DNA of 64,000 nucleotides from Circinella minor (GCA_016758965.1 JAEPRB010000118.1:1-64000), one strand, 5' to 3'. Counted from the first letter of the stretch, positions 1-12,388 are shown. Made by a program: numbers and translations. The notes: generated by a model from the sequence alone, not told the origin.

Positions 1-455
1 ATATTCTTTTATCAAGCAAAACACTATATTCTGTCGGATAAAAATGAATAATACCGCAACAATATATAATACTTTAATATACGCGAGTATTTTCTTGAGA
101 TAAACTGGACAGCCTCCAATATATTGTCCTTTACATTTCATGTACGACATTGTATGTAAATTGGAGCCATCTATCAAGGTATGTCATATTAAAAAGTAAT
201 ATGTATAACAACACTAACTATTATACTTTAGCGGTATTTCCCTGGGATCGCCGGTTTTGAACGCCTAGGTCTGTCTGTCTTCCATGCCTACGCCCATGTT
301 ATGTACTGTCAGGTCAAGTAAAACCCGAGTTTGCTTGTAAAATTTATAAATATTTACCCATGTCTACATAATCATTTACAAATAAATAAATAAAAAAAAA
401 AAGTATTAGTTAAATCAAAAAGATGGAAAAAGAAAAAAAAAAAAATTAAACGAAT
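1..455. other. AT-rich intergenic, no gene seen
   Basis: This stretch lies downstream of the xylose reductase gene. It is AT-rich, with A-runs near 393-445 and a slightly more GC-rich patch at about 236-320. I see no long reading frame, tRNA B box or repeat shared with other parts of the window. Confidence 0.5.
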
Positions 456-1832
456 TTAAGAAACGATACGTTTACCATTAAATCTTAATCCTTTTTCCAA
501 TCCATCTATTTGTTTTTTATCCTCATTATCCAAAGACCAAGAAAATAAATCACGATTTAATTTCATACGTTCTTCGTGATTACTTTTTGGAATCACAGCA
601 AGTTTACGTTCAATAGCCCAACGTAATAATACTTGAGCTGGTGTTTTACCCTTCTTTTGACCAATCGATTTAATTATATCATGTTCAAAAAGAGGTGAAG
701 CTGTTTTACCATCATTTGTAAGTGCAATATAAGATCCAGGTCCAAAAGAAGAATAAGCAGTAATTTGAATTCCTTGTTCTTGAACCCATTCAACTAATCT
801 TTTTTGTTGCAAATAAGGATGAATTTCAACTAATAAATTAATAAAAAAAAAATTGTGTGTGTGTGTGTTAGTGTTAGTGTGTGTGTGTGTGTGTGTTGGA
901 TAGGATGACGTAAAACAAAAAATTACCTTGTAATGTGGCTGGTTTGTACTTGCAATAAGTTAACAAATCCAAAATGGCTTGGACATTAAAATTGGAAATA
1001 CCAATATTACGTGTTAAACCATCATCTACTAATCTTTCCATTTCGGCCCAACATTCATACATTGGAGAACGTTCAAATTCAAGTTTTTGTGGACCAGAAG
1101 GAGGATACCATCCTGGTGGATAAGCCTGATCGGGTGCCACATATTTTAATGGTACGGGAACTATATTCAAGGAAAAGAATCAGTTGATACAATTCTTTTT
1201 TTTTAAATTAAAAGAGAATATTTTTAAAATAGAAATGAAACTTTACAATGAATGATATATAAATCAATATAATCCAAACCAAGTTCTTTTCTTTGTTTTT
1301 CAAAAGCATCACGAACATGGTTTTTATTATGATACGTATTCCAAAGTTTTGTAACCACTATATTTGGGGGGAGGGATAAGTCGAACATAAATCATTCATA
1401 GTATCACCAGCCACACACACAGTATACAAAAATTAGGGCGATCCATGATATGTATATATATATATATATATATAAAACGGTGTACGTAATACAAATAGAT
1501 TTTTCTTACCAAATAAATCTTCACGTTTCACTAAGCCATCTTTAATAGCTCTAGCAATCCCTTTACCAATTTCTACTTCATTACCATAATCACAAGCACC
1601 ATCAAAAAGTCGCTTTTATATACGTTTCCCACCCACCCACCCCCAAAAAAAAAAGTTATTAAAGTAATTCACACAGGATCTATTTAAGCTAAATAAGACT
1701 TACATATCCTGCTTTAATCGCATCATAAATAAGTTGCTCAGCAATATTATTTTCAACTTTCCAACAACCAAATCCACATAATGGCATCTTATCATTTGTT
1801 CTATTTAACGTGGCATAGTCTTGTTGTGACAT
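456..1832 (-). CDS. XYL1: NAD(P)H-dependent D-xylose reductase (aldo/keto reductase)
   Basis: The protein belongs to the aldo/keto reductase superfamily. It should reduce aldopentoses such as D-xylose to xylitol with NAD(P)H in the cytosol. Six exons can be joined in frame: ATG at 1832, exon 1 to 1704, exon 2 1612-1510, and the last ending at the stop at 456, giving about 320 residues, normal for the family. Visible motifs are [11 protein letters not shown] at the N-terminus, DGACDYGNE (catalytic Asp and Tyr), VVTKLWN (catalytic Lys), YIIHFPVP (His), GISNFN, and the cofactor motif IPKSN followed by a basic residue two positions on. The C-terminal KGLRFN and the YPPGWY and [10 protein letters not shown] segments match yeast xylose reductases better than general aldo/keto reductases. 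One intron (about 850-925) carries a TG microsatellite. Glycerol dehydrogenase activity is the main alternative. Confidence 0.92.
855..897. repeat. (TG)n microsatellite in an intron
   Basis: An interrupted TG/GT tract lies inside the last intron of the xylose reductase gene. It is short enough to be length-polymorphic. Confidence 0.85.
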
Positions 1833-2476
1833 GATGGTAAAAAGGTTCTGTAAGTGAAAGAAAAGAAAAGAAAAGAAAAGAAAATAAAAGAAAGAAAGGG
1901 AAAAGAAAATTTTCCACGGTCAATTTTTATGTTTTATTTGTATAAGATGAATATTAACATAATAAATAAGCATAATAAAATAAACAAATAAACAAAGTAA
2001 AATTTTTATTAGAAAAAAAGTCGTTCATGTCAATTTTTGGTCGATCTACAAATAAATGCAAAAAGGTCAAGCTTTAATTTTGTTTCACATCACACAACAC
2101 GCACCCAAGTTATATATATAATCATGGTAGTACATAGAAAAGATAGTCAATCACTTGAATCTTTTTTTTTTTTTTTTTGCATGGTTTGAAGCCACATATG
2201 TGTGATACCACATAAGTATGATAACCTTAATTAGGGCTTGGGAAGAAAAGTGGCAAATTCATTCATTATTTTAAAAACATACACAACTTGTTTTAAAATA
2301 ATAAACGTTTAAAAAAAAAAAAAAGAAACCAAGTGATTTCAATAATAAAAAGGGGGCGCAGGTGTTATAATCATCATATAAAAAGTTTAAAAAACTTATT
2401 CATGGTTACACGTTGTGTTCATTAAAGAAGATGGTTTAACTTATATATATATAAAAAAAAATAACTCTTTTTTTCT

Positions 2477-2509
<33 letters not shown>

Positions 2510-2639
2510 TTTTTTACTTTATTACTATCATTTCTACCTTACATATATACCTCCTTCCCCTTCCCCCAGCTCTCAACTCTTCATTAATTTTTTTTTTTTT
2601 TTTATATTTAATGATAATAATAAATAATAATATATTATA
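1833..2639. promoter_or_regulatory. Divergent intergenic region between xylose reductase and EF-hand genes
   Basis: About 800 bp separate two divergently oriented genes, so it should hold both promoters. It contains an AAAAG/AAAGA repeat near 1858-1900, T-runs at 2161-2179, and a CT dinucleotide tract at 2476-2502 followed by a long T-run before the ATG at 2640. Pyrimidine-rich tracts near start sites are common in fungal promoters. No specific operator was recognised. Confidence 0.5.
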
Positions 2640-3411
2640 ATGACAACATCTTTTTCTTCATCACCAATGACTTCACTCAAGGATAAACGTACAAGTTTAG
2701 GAATTCAATTTATGGGTGATCAAAAGAAAAAAGAATTACGTGATCTATTTAATTCTTTTGATATTGACAAGGATGGAAAAATATCTCATTCAGAATTTAA
2801 ACAAGTGCTTATTGCTTCAGGCGTAGATCCTCAATCTGTGATGACTATTGTAAACTAACTGATTCTCAACTTACTTATTGTAATCATTTTTTAAAAAAAA
2901 AATAACGAACGAACGTATTTATTTATATTAACAAGATCCCATTTTTTTTTTAATAATAATAATAATAATATAGTTACATGAAAATAACAAAAAAAATGAT
3001 CGTGGCAACAATGTCTTTTATTCTTATGAAGAATTTGTAAGATTATTTAAACCTACTTTATCAACACCTGGACGTCGTACAGCCAAAGAACAAGAATTAA
3101 TGGATGCATTTAATACATTTGATCATAATAAAGATGGTGTCATCACACATCAAGAATTACGATTGACATTACAACAATTAGGAGAATATGTCAGTGAACA
3201 AGAAGCAAAAGATATTATTGCAGACGTAGATGAAAATAAAGATGGTGTTGTTAATTTTCCAGAATTTTTGCATATGATGGGTATGCGAAAAAGAACATCT
3301 TCTTCTTCTTCTTTTAACTTTTCTTCACCTTTTGATAAGAATAAGAAACCTGTGAAAGAAAAAAAATTAAAGTTTCAAATAAGAGATAAATTAAAACGAA
3401 TATTTCATTAA
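2640..3411 (+). CDS. Calmodulin-like EF-hand calcium-binding protein
   Basis: Two exons (2640-2849 and 2974-3411) join in phase and encode about 215 residues. Three canonical EF-hand loops are visible: DIDKDGKISHSE (about residues 41-52), DHNKDGVITHQE and DENKDGVVNFPE. A fourth, between the first two of these and encoded just after the intron, is degenerate (NDRGNNVFYSYE) and lacks the usual acidic ligands. Loop spacing is that of the calmodulin/centrin family, but the serine-rich N-terminal extension (about 30 residues) and the lysine-rich basic tail after the last hand are not calmodulin features. The basic C-terminus could bind membrane or nucleic acid; this is inference. It is probably a calcium sensor; the partner is unknown. 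Confidence 0.85.
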
Positions 3412-5547
3412 TTTCTCTTTTCTTCTTCTTCTTCTTCTTCTTCTCATATTAATTAATACGTAATAATAATAAAGTTATAATATCTCTCTTTTATAAATAA
3501 TTTATAATTTATAAGTTTAATAAAATGGAGGTTGAAAGAGAGATAGAAAGCATCAAGGATCTTTTTCTTTTTATGCCGCCATCATGAAAAGTGTGTGAGT
3601 TTTTTCATGCATTTTGGATTTTCCTGGCTTTATTCCGATTTGTTAATCAGTTGTTTTTTTTATCTTTTTATTTAGTTAAATGTTTGAATTCTCCATCTTT
3701 TTCATCTCTTCGTTCATTTGGTGTGGAGAGAAAGGGGAAGAAGATGATGAATAAAGTAAAATCAATATAGTGAAACATTACTTATTTTTAAAGTAAATAA
3801 AGTCAAATTCATTCATGCTAAATGTAATTTATATAATATCCCTACCTATTGATTTTATGATTTCATTACGTAAATTAATATAGTCTTTTAATCAAACATA
3901 AGTCTATAATATCTAAATCCTTTAAAGCATTGTGAAGCCTATTATAAGTACTACGTACGTAGAAGTTTTGTTCATTTTTGTTGTATATCGATGTAACTTT
4001 TTTTTATAATACTGTTTGATATCAAAGAAGACTTTCTAAACTTGATTATTCTTTAAATTACAGACTATACTGTATATTCAGGTTATATTCAGAAATAAAA
4101 ATAATCTAGGTTTGATACCTAGATGAATTCATTTTATATTACTTATGTACTACTGGTATTGTAGTTTAATCACAAACTTATTTAAAAGACCCAGGTTTCA
4201 AAATCGATTTATCATGGTGAAACTGGTAAATAACTCACTTGATCAATTATCCGATAGAATATTCATTCTATATATTTGATGTAGATACATAAATTTTAAA
4301 CAATCAATAATTTGATTATTCATAATAGTGTTGAATCTAGTGGGGACATTTATATAAAAGGTTGAACGTATATTAGATCTATAGTTGTCTATGTTATTAT
4401 ATATATATATATATATATAATACACCTAGTTATAAATCTTTTTTTTTATATTAAAAAAAAAGGAACAAACACGAATGATTTAATAATAACAAATGCATTT
4501 GTTCTTTATAATTTCGAGGTTAACGTTTTTTTTTTAATAATCGCAAATTCAAAAAAAAATTACCATGGTCTACTTTTTTTTTTTTTTTTTTTTTGAAAAT
4601 TCCTGTACTTCACAATAGGGAATGATTAAGGTGAACTCATTTTATAACTGGCGCTTGGTACCAATTCACTAAAAAGGTGGTATTTTATCAAAATGTAAAT
4701 CGTAAAGTTTGATTTGTTAGGTGTTAGTCCAGCTTTAACTGATGTTGTACTTGCTGACTATCGATTGCGTCGTAATATTGATATATGTATTCATCACTAA
4801 GCAAGAAACATTAAATGCTAGGTGAGGGGAGAACTATGAATCGGTATGGAAAAGTCCATATAAAGGTACAATATGAACCATCTGGTTAACTCAGCATAGA
4901 CATGATTTACGCGCACAACTAGAACTGTCAGCTGCGTATGATGAGCCTGGACTTTCATAGCATGCTGTTCATCTTGCTTCTTATGGTGAGAGTTTTGGAA
5001 TATCGACCCCTCCCCACAAGACCTAGTGTTAACATTTTTTGATATTCAAGCAGTAGACCATGCATCTAAGAAAACGAACTACAATCATCTGCATACTTGT
5101 CATCTCCAATTATTTTTCCATAGTTCAACAATGTAATCGACAGCAGTTCAGTAACAAATGGATAGCCAAACAACATCAAGGAGCAAAAAAAAAAAAAAAA
5201 AAAATACGCTGTTTTACCAGTTCACACGCAAAAAGAATTTATGATTTACTTTTTTGAGCTAATTTTTCACTGACGCTATAAAATAAAAATAAAAAAATAG
5301 CAAGCTACGTACCTGATTTTGAAGAATTTGCAAAGAAATGGTTGACACTTGTTGATGGGGAAAAAAATTATATTTTATAAAGTACCTAAACACTGGCGTC
5401 TAGCTACTACAGTTTAAATGGATGGTATACCAAAATATCAATAAAAAAAAAAAAAGCTTACGTTCTAATGATGAGTAACTTAAAAAATAATTAAAAAGTC
5501 TTTGTCTGTAACAATGTACTTATATTTGCTTTTTGTATGTTTATAAT
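3412..5547. other. Intergenic region with possible decayed coding traces
   Basis: About 2.1 kb lack a convincing gene. There is an AT microsatellite near 4399-4420, a T-run at 4574-4594 and a 12-bp palindrome CTACGTACGTAG at 3951-3962. Between about 4610 and 5030 the base composition rises in GC and short frames look protein-like (for example LGVSPALTDVVLADYRLRR from about 4718), but they break within 20-30 codons. I read this as possible old transposon or gene debris and cannot name the family. Confidence 0.35.
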
Positions 5548-6220
5548 CAGTGTTGGGCAGTTGCTGAGTTTTCCTGGGGGAAACTGGTGGAAATATATAA
5601 CATTATGTAGAGTTGGCATCAGTAAACATAAATATGATACATACATTATATTTTAAATAAAAGTAATTTGGTCTATTTTATATTTTTTTAATGTATTATA
5701 TCTGTTACTATTATTATTATAGCATTATAATATATGGTTCACAACAGGAACTATGGAAAATATATAGTATAATAGCATAGAAATGAAAACAATAATAAAC
5801 ACTGGTTTTGCATTGATATATAGATGCTGCGCAAGCAAATAATAGCTTCAACATAAATATTGTGCGTTGTTCAGTATATTGGCTTCACAGGTTAAATCCC
5901 GACATCGACTGTCAATGCACAAGAGCTAAATTTATCAGTTACATGATCTATTCAGAGGAATACGTAGGATTTTTATATAGACAAACCTAGACTTTAGAGA
6001 TAACAATGAGGCTCACTCAGCAGAAGTAAAATAGACATTAGAATATCTTTTTTCATAACTTAAATATAAATATATGTATACTTTCACACTATCTCTCTTT
6101 TTTTATTATACCTATTTTAATGAAACTTTTCATTTTTATAATATACTGATTGAATGAAAAAGGGTTTTTCGCCATATAGGTTTTCGTCAGGTTTCCGCCT
6201 ATTCCGCTATGACGGAAACC
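5548..6220 (+). mobile_element. Degraded copy of a ~650-bp Tc1/mariner-type MITE
   Basis: This segment is a second copy of the element at 62444-63092, in the same orientation. It starts with CAGTGTTGGGCAGTT and ends in a GGAAACC-containing remnant; the terminal CCAACACTG is missing. The internal part (about 5800-6050) is almost identical to 62695-62925 over more than 200 bp, including the tract with GATGCTGCGCAAGCAAATAA. There is no open reading frame of useful length, so the element is non-autonomous. The left flank is AT rather than TA, so the insertion site has decayed or the copy is truncated. Confidence 0.8.
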
Positions 6221-6234
6221 TCTATACTAATTTT

Positions 6235-6429
6235 TATCAACTGGAACTCCAGTGAACTTCTGAGGTTGACAATGCTGTCAATCAGTTAGGAGAAGATCCT
6301 GTATATAAAAATAAACCCTATGATATCATTTTCTTTATGCATCCCAATTCGGACTAAAACCAGGTTAAAATGTGTGCTCAGCAAAATAATAATAATGCTC
6401 AGGATTTCTTGCTTGACTCGCCTATTTAG
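6235..6429 (+). pseudogene. Short coding-like relic of unknown origin
   Basis: Just after the MITE copy, one + frame (from about 6240) reads as plausible protein, with DNAVNQLGEDPVYKNKPYD and then MCAQQNNNNAQDFLLDSPI before a TAG at 6427-6429. It is interrupted by a TGA near 6254 and a TAA near 6356. I do not recognise a family. It may be the end of a dead host gene or transposon gene; a chance frame is also possible. Confidence 0.3.
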
Positions 6430-6684
6430 TAAACCTCTCTCCCCAAATTAAGAAAATCAACGACAACACATGAACCAGTCATGTTCACTATTTTTTTTTT
6501 TTTTTCTGTTTGTTTGGAGTGACACCGAACTCAGGAAACTCTTTGTGTGGACCATGACAAAAAAAAAAAAAAAAGATATAAAAATGCCTAAACTTTTTTT
6601 ATTTTTTATTGCCGCTCTTTCGGTATATATAAATATTTTTTTTTTCTATAGCAAAAAAAAAAAAAAAAAAAGAAAAAGTTATAA

Positions 6685-7215
6685 ATGTCTTCACCACCGA
6701 TGCTACCTAACAAAATGGAAAGTTCAAATCAACATTATTATAATAATCATTATGGTGGTGGTTATAGTCCAACAGCACAGTATAATAATAATTCCGCTGG
6801 TGCATCTTATCCACCATCTTCACCAACGACCAATTCTAGTATGGGATCACCGGGACCTGGAGGGTTTTCATGTATAAATCTCAATAATAATAATAATAAT
6901 AATAATAACAATAATCAACAGCACCAATATTATCCTGGGCAACAACCGGGTTATCCTGTATATAATGGAACAAACTATCAGCAACCACCACCAGAAAAAC
7001 AATATCCATATATGCAGACACCACCGCAGCAACCATGTTATCCACCTTTTCCTCAACAGCAACCACCGCCCACCATGGGACCCGGTGGTTTTGTTTTGCC
7101 TTCAATGAATCCAAACAATAACTCATATCCATCACAACAATCATTTGGTCAATCACCTCCCATGGGTACTCCCCAATTTCCATCAGCACAGTATCCCCCT
7201 TCGAGATTTTACTGA
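6685..7215 (+). CDS. Asn/Gln/Pro/Tyr-rich low-complexity protein
   Basis: A single-exon frame of 176 codons begins at the ATG after a long A-run and ends at TGA 7213-7215. The product is almost entirely low-complexity: Y/N/G-rich at the start, an N tract of 11 residues around position 70, then P/Q/Y-rich segments such as YPPFPQQQPPP. There is no signal peptide, membrane segment or recognisable folded domain. Composition resembles prion-like or proline-rich scaffold proteins of fungi, and the final PPSRFY is the only distinctive end. Function is unknown. The tract of AAT/AAC codons is a likely polymorphic microsatellite. It could instead be the last exon of a larger gene, but no upstream exon was found. 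Confidence 0.6.
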   Translation: MSSPPMLPNKMESSNQHYYNNHYGGGYSPTAQYNNNSAGASYPPSSPTTNSSMGSPGPGGFSCINLNNNNNNNNNNNQQHQYYPGQQPGYPVYNGTNYQQPPPEKQYPYMQTPPQQPCYPPFPQQQPPPTMGPGGFVLPSMNPNNNSYPSQQSFGQSPPMGTPQFPSAQYPPSRFY

Positions 7216-7902
7216 AAAGTTATATATAAGAAAGAAAGATTAGATAAGATGTACATATAATTCTACTTTCTTTTTTTTTTTTTCACAATGATGATTGTAA
7301 TCATGATGTATATATAAACATATATAATCCTATTTAAACTAAATTATAATTTTAATAATTAATAATAAACTATTTACATAATGGACAATAAAAATAAATA
7401 ATTTAAACCATTTTTTTTTTTTTCACTTTGACCTTTTTTTTAAAAACCGAGTGAAGAAAAAAAAATCTAACAATAAATAGGGTCTATGGGGGGGGGGGTT
7501 TCCAGGTGGATAGTGAAGCAACAAAAAACAAAAGTCGTCGTTACCATAGTCAATCATAATTGCAATGGAACGTTATGTGTCGAAGCATCGTGATCGCCTA
7601 AATTCAATGAATAATGGTTGTCCCACCAATTGTTATTATTGAAGTAGCACTACAATGGATTAAGGATAGTCAACACAATTACGACGTCTTCAAAATAAAA
7701 CTTCAAGTCTTGCAAACGAAATCCAACGACTAACCATAATAATAATTAAATAAAAAAAAGTGGGGATTTTCTTTTTCTCCTCATCATTATATAATTGTAT
7801 ATTCTTTTCCCCTTTATCTTTTCCGTCAAAAAGAAATAGAAGGATAACAATAATAAAATAAACGGTATATGTATAATTCATTTTTTTTTGTTTGGTTCAT
7901 CA
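7216..7902. other. Convergent 3' intergenic region
   Basis: The region lies between the 3' ends of two convergent genes. It holds homopolymer runs, including a run of about ten G at 7489-7498, which is rare in this AT-rich DNA. There are AATAAA-like motifs near 7365 and 7393. No gene is visible. Confidence 0.45.
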
Positions 7903-10119
7903 TCAAATACTCGATTTTGAAGGTCGTCCCAATCCATATACTTTTTTTCGTCTTGGTTGTGTTTTTTTACATATATCAGAAAGCTTGGGTCGATGTTTCT
8001 TGGTATCTCTTTCTGATGATTTTGATGGTGATGATATAACATGTTTTCGACTGAGCCCAATAGATGGCTTTCGTAAACTTGATTTAGGTGAAGATAAAGT
8101 AGCCTCATCATGGTCGCTTTGAGTTTGTGAAAAAGATGAGTATTTGGGTAATGTGGTTTGATGCAATATTGAAGTTTGAAAACTTTTGTTTTTAGTATTA
8201 TTATTATCGATAGATTGACTATGTTGTGGCGGTGACGTTGTTGATGTTTCTGGATCTGTACATTGAGTTGATGAGTTGTGTTTTTTCGGGGTATATGATA
8301 ATTTAGAATCCACTCTTGTTTCTTCTTTCTTTATTGGATAATAGCTGGACAAAGTATATTTATGAGTTGCTATATTGCTGTTGCTAGACTGGGATAGTTC
8401 TCTAGCACGTTGTGTTTTTTGAGAGTTATTAGCGTCGTTTTTCTTGGTTGGTGATATGACGTGTTGAGAAGATAAGTTTTTGGTCTCTGGTGATGATTGA
8501 CTAGGTGGTAAGACTGACTGGCTTTTAACTACGCGACTATAACCAAGCAATGAACTTTGCTTTTGGCTAGGAGGTGAGCACTGCTGTTGTCGCTGCTCTT
8601 GAGAAACCGATGGTAAACTTTTGTATGTTGAAAGGCTGGAAACCATTCCATCCATGAATGAATCTGATTCTATAATGATTTCAAAGACTCATACGTTAAT
8701 TTTTTTTAATCGAATTAGTTGTTGAAGATGATAATGTTAATTACCTTCATGAATAGAACATTGTTTTGAATTTCTACTTGACAATAAGTTTTGAGATTGC
8801 TCTTTTCTTGGAGAAGATGAGCTTCCGTTGGATGGTGATAAATGTGTAGTATTGGGTACTTGTAGAGGGTTGTCTACTGCAGGAATAGAAAACAATTGTA
8901 CTGATTCCTGTTGATGTTCAATAAATAACGGCGAACCTGGTAATTCATCATCCGATATATCAGGATCAAATTCATCAAGTTCATCGATGGTAGATATATG
9001 ATTGTCATTACTACGAATCTCTTGATATTGAGGCTGCTCAGTAGGAGAAAATACAATAAATTGTGAATCTTCGAAAAAATTAACAGAATCAGCATTGGAT
9101 TGGTTATCGTCGTTTTCTTTATATGATTCTGAAGGTAACGTCGGTTTTTGTGGCGACATTGCTGCTGCTGATGCTTGAGATAAATCGTCGTCAACTGGAG
9201 ACGGCGGTAAAGAGTCACAAGAATTATATTGTGCCGTATCTGCTTCGTAGACATTATTTAGATCATCTAAAAGAATTTCTTCGGGATCATATGGAATAGT
9301 ATCAGCATCCGAATCATTTGAAAGACACTCTTGAGGATCATATGGTAAGGTGTCAACTTCAAGGTCGTTTTCAAGACTTTCTTCAGGATTATACGGAAGG
9401 GTATCGGCTTCATGATCAGTACACGAATCAAGCACATTAGTTATAGCAGCAGATACCAAATCCCCACGTTTTTTTAAATCATCATTGTCTGAGACTTGTG
9501 CTTTTTCATTGTTTATCGTATTTGCTTCGTGAATTCCATCAACGTCGTTTCGAACATTATGGTTTTGCTGATCTTCCTCGTCTTGTGATTGATCACCAAA
9601 AGACTGAATATCACTATGGCGACCATCATCCTGTACATTGGTATTTTGACTACTAAAATCAGAAATGTCATCATCATCATCATCTTCATGCTCTACTGAT
9701 TCTGTTATACTAGTCGTTCGCATCGATGGGCTTAAGAACCAGTTGTTAGAGGAACGTTGACTCATTCTTGACAATACCCTTTCCCTTAAGATATCCCCTT
9801 TTGACTAAATTAAAATAATCGAATGAGCATATTTATATACCATAATATCGCTCATTTCCATTTATAGCTTCATGTTGCTTATACCTTTGGTGGAGTCGAA
9901 GAAGTTTGAATTGGATCATCTAGCAAGGGTAGAAATTATTCATTAGAACCAAACAAATAGAGTGAGAGTGAGAGAGAAAAACGCGTCCATTTATATGGTT
10001 TAATATAAATCAAAAAAAAAAGTTATGTTTTGCTTGCCTTGACTCATTGTTATAAACGAACCAAGTTCGTCACTATTTGAAGAAACACATGTACGTCTGG
10101 GCCGTTGTCGTGACGACAT
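7903..10119 (-). CDS. Large disordered protein with four DT-P-Y-[DN]-P type repeats
   Basis: Four exons join in phase: 10119-10038, 9919-9885, about 9782-8744, and about 8664-7903, for about 640 residues. The first intron would be GC-AG (AG|GCAAGC). The protein has no recognisable globular domain; it is rich in S, D, E, N and Q. In the middle, four diverged repeats follow one another: EADTLPYNPEE, EVDTLPYDPQE, DADTIPYDPEE and EADTAQYNS, spaced about 16-24 residues, in an acidic context. The C-terminal about 35 residues are strongly basic (KKHRPKLSDICKK, RRKKVYGLGRPSK), suggesting DNA or chromatin binding. Such T-P-containing acidic repeats are typical phosphorylation or FHA/BRCT docking arrays in chromosome or checkpoint proteins; that role is inference. 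The family was not identified. Confidence 0.7.
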
Positions 10120-12388
10120 GGCCAATTGTATGAGTTATTCTTTATTTTTGACTTTTTTTTTTTTTTTTTTTTTTTTACGGAAAGCGAAAGTATTTTTTGG
10201 GGTTTTTTTTTTCAATTCATCAAAAAAAATTTCACGTCACCAGCATAGAAATGGGAAAAGGGGGTTCATCTTTACTATGGCCCTCACTGTTAGCTAATAC
10301 TAGAGTGTCATTATTTTTATACCAATTTTTTTTTTGTTTAATAAAAATGTATAGTTGTTGTTATATTTTATTAATAGATTTTTAATTTGCTTTTGTTAGA
10401 CTTCTTATTGCTTAACTTTTGGTATGGCTATTAATTTATCCATCATTAATTAAAAGTACCTGTTTATAAACATCATCCTGCAGCAGATTTCTTCTTGAGA
10501 CATCTCCATTAATAGATACGTAAAACCCCAGTTTTGAAAGAAAAAAAATATACCACCCCTGCGTCCGAAAGTTTAACCATCATCTCACCTATGTACTTTC
10601 ATAGTATAGTACTGTAAGAAAAAGTAAAATATATCGAAAAATGTGTGTTGTTAATGAGGCTATTCGTCTTTTGTAATGAAGAACCAACCACGGTCCATAC
10701 TAAATATTCCTATATGATAAACATATTACTGACAGGTGCGGGTGGTTTGACTTTTTTTCATGCAAAATATATTAGCCTTTATAAACCGTTTCGATCGCAA
10801 CAAGCTATTATAATGATTAACATCCTATGATATCTTCTGAGGGTAAGTCTTCTAATACGTTGCTCGAATACACATTCAATAAAAAGTTTTTTTTTTTTTT
10901 TTGATGCGTATGTTGTTGTAATATTTGAAATCAAAGTGATATATAAGGGATAATAATAAATAAATAAGACCAGATATATGGATATTCTTTTTAAATAATA
11001 AGACAGCAATTTCTATGACTGATTTTGTGGTCTACTTAATATGGTATTCGATTATACATAAAAGAGCAAATGTTTTATACATCCATGGTACGACAATAAT
11101 AATAATTTCTATTTTAATGATACAGACTCTTTAATAAAATAGTAATCCTACGTAATGAAAAGAATAAATATACCGTTTTTACCCGATATCTTTTTTACCA
11201 CGGTTATCAACACCCATTTTCTTCCTTATTAACAATAATTAATAGTGTGAGGGTTCTCACCAAGATTTTTCTAATTACTTTTCTTATTTTGAACAACGAA
11301 TGGTCCTATTACCAGTAAATTGAATTTTTAAACAATAAAGTCTCCGCAGCACTCCCAAAAAAAAAAAAAATTAGGAGAATTGGGAGAGCTTTTTTTTTTT
11401 GTTTGATACGAAAGCTTTATTTTATTCGGTAACATAATCGGAGACCGTGTGTTCTTTTCGCACAATGAAATAAGTTATAAACCCTTTTGGAAATCTGCAT
11501 GACAACCAGAAAAAATACATTCCGCTTGTCATTATCAGTGTTCCTGAAAAGTTTCTCACCATCTTCATTTGGCATAAAAGAAATAGAAATATATAATTTT
11601 TTTTTATTGCACATAGTTGAAGTCTAAAAGAAGAAAAAAGAAATATAAAGAAGCAGCTGAAAGCTTAGAAAGAAAAGAGAGCAAAAATTAATAATAGAAA
11701 AAAAAAAAATAGGTTATTGTGGTCATATGTACACGAAGTTTTTGGGAGACTTTGAAAAAAATAAAAATAAAAAGAAAAAGAAAAAAAAATAATAATAATA
11801 ATATCTAAGTTTAATACTTCATGTGGGAGAGTGAGAACAAATGGTTTGTAAGCAATAAAAGAAAAAGAAAAAGAGGATAGCTAAGAAAAGAAGGGTAAAA
11901 AAAACTAATCCAATTCTTTTTTTTTTGTTGTCGTTTTTGTTACAATATAATCTTAAGTTGTTTTTTTTTTTTTTTTGGTTGTATAATAGTTTTTGAAAAG
12001 GAAGAAATGTACATTCTCTTTTTTTTTTATATAAGTGTATATATATATATATATATATATTGTGAGTGTGTAATATTATTTTGAGAAAAAAAAAGAACAG
12101 AAAGACCCTTTTTTTTTTGGCTGTATATAATGCTAAGAAATAGATGAAAGAAGAAGAAAATAACAAAGTGTATGTGTAGGCAAAAAAAAAAAAACATCTT
12201 TTCTTTTGCTTTGCTGCTGCTATTATGGTTTTTGAATAATGTATGGGGGTTTTTTTTTCTTTTAACGAGATTTTTTTTTGTTGTGTTGATCTGATACATA
12301 AGTAGCCGAGTGTTTAAATAAAGGTTTTATCAATTCGAAGCTCTATAATTATTACAATTATAAAATAGAATTTGTGATTAGTTAGCCC
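10120..12388. other. AT-rich intergenic region
   Basis: About 2.3 kb between two minus-strand genes contain no gene I can support. There are T- and A-runs (10150-10176, 11350-11400, 11940-12120), a TA microsatellite at 12038-12060 and AAG-rich stretches near 11640-11800. The right part is the 3' flank of the Zn2Cys6 gene; the left part should carry the promoter of the repeat protein. The short frames present are low-complexity or AT-driven. Confidence 0.5.

Noticed and set aside
855..897. TG repeat as a Z-DNA or telomere-like element
   Set aside because: Simple intronic microsatellite; too short and irregular to claim a function.
5176..5204. Frame 5060-5257 with poly-Lys
   Set aside because: The Lys run comes from a poly-A tract; the frame has no other protein character.
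6868..7189. Two minus frames over 6868-7189
   Set aside because: They are antisense shadows of the N/Q/P-rich gene, with runs of Tyr/Ile from the Asn tract.
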